Below are positions 45,994-47,193 of a DNA stretch of 47,193 nt, piece by piece; position 1 is the stretch's first letter; every line of letters starts with the position of its first letter. The notes under the pieces are model-generated. The model was not told where the DNA came from. It searched no databases and saw nothing but the letters and a program-made list of their open reading frames with translations. The stretch is from an uncultured Clostridium sp. (lineage in GTDB: Bacteria; Bacillota; Clostridia; TANB77; CAG-508). The translations under genes were made by a program, and so were the position numbers. The stretch lies in assembly GCA_958438515.1 (NCBI GenBank), contig CAUBRZ010000012.1, forward strand, positions 1 through 47,193, given 5' to 3'.

Positions 45994-46011
45994 TTTAGGA
46001 TAAATCCTAAA
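45994..46011. promoter_or_regulatory. Perfect palindrome upstream of the Fe-S scaffold gene
   Basis: TTTAGGAT-AA-ATCCTAAA, 8 bp arms around two bases, 52 bp before the start codon and without a T run: an operator candidate. Confidence 0.5.
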
Positions 46012-46063
46012 CAATATAAATAAATGTAAAATAAAACTAATAATTGAAAGGAGCAAAACAAAA

Positions 46064-46756
46064 ATGATTTATTCAAAAGAATTAGAAGGAATGTGTAAAG
46101 TAGCAAAGGGAGTAGACCATGGACCAGCACCAATTCCAGAAGAAGGAAAATGGGTAAAAGCAAAGGAAATAAAAGATATTTCTGGATTAACACATGGTAT
46201 TGGATGGTGTGCACCACAACAAGGAGCATGTAAATTAACTTTAAATGTAAAGGATGGAATTATTCAAGAAGCATTGATTGAAACTGTTGGATGTTCTGGT
46301 ATGACACATTCAGCAGCAATGGCAGGTGAAATTTTAACAGGAAAAACAATTCTTGAGGCTTTAAATACTGACTTAGTATGTGATGCTATTAATACTGCAA
46401 TGAGAGAATTATTCTTACAAATAGTATATGGTAGAACACAAACAGCATTCTCAGAAGGAGGTCTTCCAGTTGGAGCAGGACTTGAAGATTTAGGAAAAGG
46501 ACATACATCACAAGTTGGAACAATTTATTCAAGTACATTAAAAGGTCCAAGATATTTAAACCTTGCAGAAGGATATATAGTTGAAATTGGGTTAGATAAA
46601 GACGATCAAATAATAGGATATAAATATGTTCATTTAGGAAAAATGATGGATAACATCAAAAAAGGAATTGATCCTAAAGAAGCTATTGAAAAGGCTTCTG
46701 GTACATATGGAAGATTTGATGAAGCTGTTAAAAAAATAGATCCAAGAGAAGAATAA
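46064..46756 (+). CDS. Iron-sulfur cluster assembly scaffold-like protein (NifU N-terminal-like)
   Basis: A 230-residue protein with conserved cysteines in GIGWCAPQQGACKLTL and ETVGCSGMTHSAAMAGEIL, a NifU/IscU-like arrangement. Genes of this kind are regularly followed in Clostridia by a GGGtGRT protein, as here 60 bp downstream. The precise role of the pair is not established; Fe-S cluster handling is inferred from the cysteines. GAAAGGAGC sets the start. Confidence 0.85.
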   Translation: MIYSKELEGMCKVAKGVDHGPAPIPEEGKWVKAKEIKDISGLTHGIGWCAPQQGACKLTLNVKDGIIQEALIETVGCSGMTHSAAMAGEILTGKTILEALNTDLVCDAINTAMRELFLQIVYGRTQTAFSEGGLPVGAGLEDLGKGHTSQVGTIYSSTLKGPRYLNLAEGYIVEIGLDKDDQIIGYKYVHLGKMMDNIKKGIDPKEAIEKASGTYGRFDEAVKKIDPREE

Positions 46757-46816
46757 AAAATATTTTGGATAAAAACAACAATTTAAGAATATTATGAATA
46801 AATAGGAGGAATAAAA

Positions 46817-47193
46817 ATGGCAGTAACATTTGAAAGTTATGAAAGAAGAATAGACCAAATTAAACCAGTGATGGAAAAATACGGAATAAAAGATTTTGAA
46901 GATGCATTAAAAATATGTACAGATAAAGGATTTAATCCATATGAAATAGTAAAAGGAGTTCAACCAATTTGTTTTGAAAATGCAGCTTGGGCTTACACTT
47001 TAGGTGCTGCAATTGCAATAAAAAAAGGATGTATAAAGGCGGCAGATGCAGCAAAGGCAATAGGTGAAGGATTACAAGCATTTTGTATACCAGGTTCTGT
47101 TGCAGATGATAGAAAAGTAGGACTAGGACATGGAAATTTAGCATCAATGTTATTATCAGAAGATACAAAATGTTTTGCATTTTTAGCAGGACA
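46817..47193 (+). CDS. GGGtGRT protein, N-terminal part (runs off the window)
   Basis: The first 125 residues of a protein named for a glycine-rich repeat motif. The sequence FESYERRIDQIKPVMEKYGIKDFEDA and SVADDRKVGLGHGNLASMLL match the family start. It is paired with the Fe-S scaffold gene. AATAGGAGG precedes the ATG. It is truncated by the window edge at 47193; no in-frame CGG occurs in the visible part. Confidence 0.85.
   Translation, partial: MAVTFESYERRIDQIKPVMEKYGIKDFEDALKICTDKGFNPYEIVKGVQPICFENAAWAYTLGAAIAIKKGCIKAADAAKAIGEGLQAFCIPGSVADDRKVGLGHGNLASMLLSEDTKCFAFLAG

Noticed and set aside
1..47193. CRISPR array, rRNA genes or prophage
   Set aside because: No regularly spaced repeats, rRNA-like sequence or phage structural genes are visible.

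Overview
The window is about 47 kb of very AT-rich bacterial DNA. The gene families suggest an uncultured member of the Clostridia (Bacillota): RadA-DisA, SepF-DivIVA, a TIGR04086 membrane protein, and an Fe-S scaffold protein next to a GGGtGRT protein. The lineage is an inference. Genes are tightly packed, nearly all on the plus strand, with strong AGGAGG-type ribosome binding sites, several TTG starts and many intrinsic terminators.

The most striking observation is a recurring +1 frameshift. Ten recognisable genes (trpS, obgE, tsaB, mreB, radA, an HD-domain gene, an HlyD-like gene, ftsK/spoIIIE, an MBL/beta-CASP gene and pgk) are broken in the ordinary reading frame, at 15 positions in total (radA and ftsK three each, the MBL gene two). 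Every break has the same form: an in-frame CGG codon where the protein is restored only if the C is skipped and the next three bases (GGA 12 times, GGT twice, GGG once) are read as a conserved glycine. I found no in-frame CGG used as an ordinary arginine codon in any intact gene; every other CGG on the coding strand of a gene straddles two codons. This suggests that CGG, or the quadruplet CGGN, is decoded with a +1 shift as glycine in this organism. Coordinates for these genes span the whole frameshifted gene.

Layout. 1-4532: end of an unknown gene, a Wzm/Wzt-type ABC exporter, prs, GtrA and a GT2 glycosyltransferase (surface polysaccharide and precursor supply). 4552-9939: trpS, obgE, a minus-strand tsaE-tsaB-rimI operon, then mreB. 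10036-15187: mtaB, a small repeat protein, radA, disA, a membrane-anchored cyclophilin. 15284-16177: tRNA-His, tRNA-Gln and a decayed IS30-type transposase. 16307-22953: TIGR04086 protein, a four-gene secreted TasA/camelysin-like cluster, an HD-domain gene, divergent secD and secF. 23043-24750: a short orphan transcription unit and a pilin-like protein whose C-terminus looks like a diversity-generating retroelement variable region. 24937-34803: mutL, miaA, an HlyD-like adaptor, sepF, divIVA, rsmD, a coiled-coil protein and ftsK. 34841-40084: an unknown coiled-coil protein, the MBL/beta-CASP protein and a GH15 glucoamylase-like enzyme. 40165-45273: a glycolytic block, gapA, (pilin-like gene), pgk, tpiA, gpmI. 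45281-47193: an orphan YezG-type immunity protein, the Fe-S scaffold protein and the start of the GGGtGRT gene.

The frameshift genes are housekeeping genes in translation, tRNA modification, ribosome assembly, cell shape, DNA repair, chromosome segregation and glycolysis. Decoding would therefore have to be efficient and constitutive rather than a rare regulatory event.
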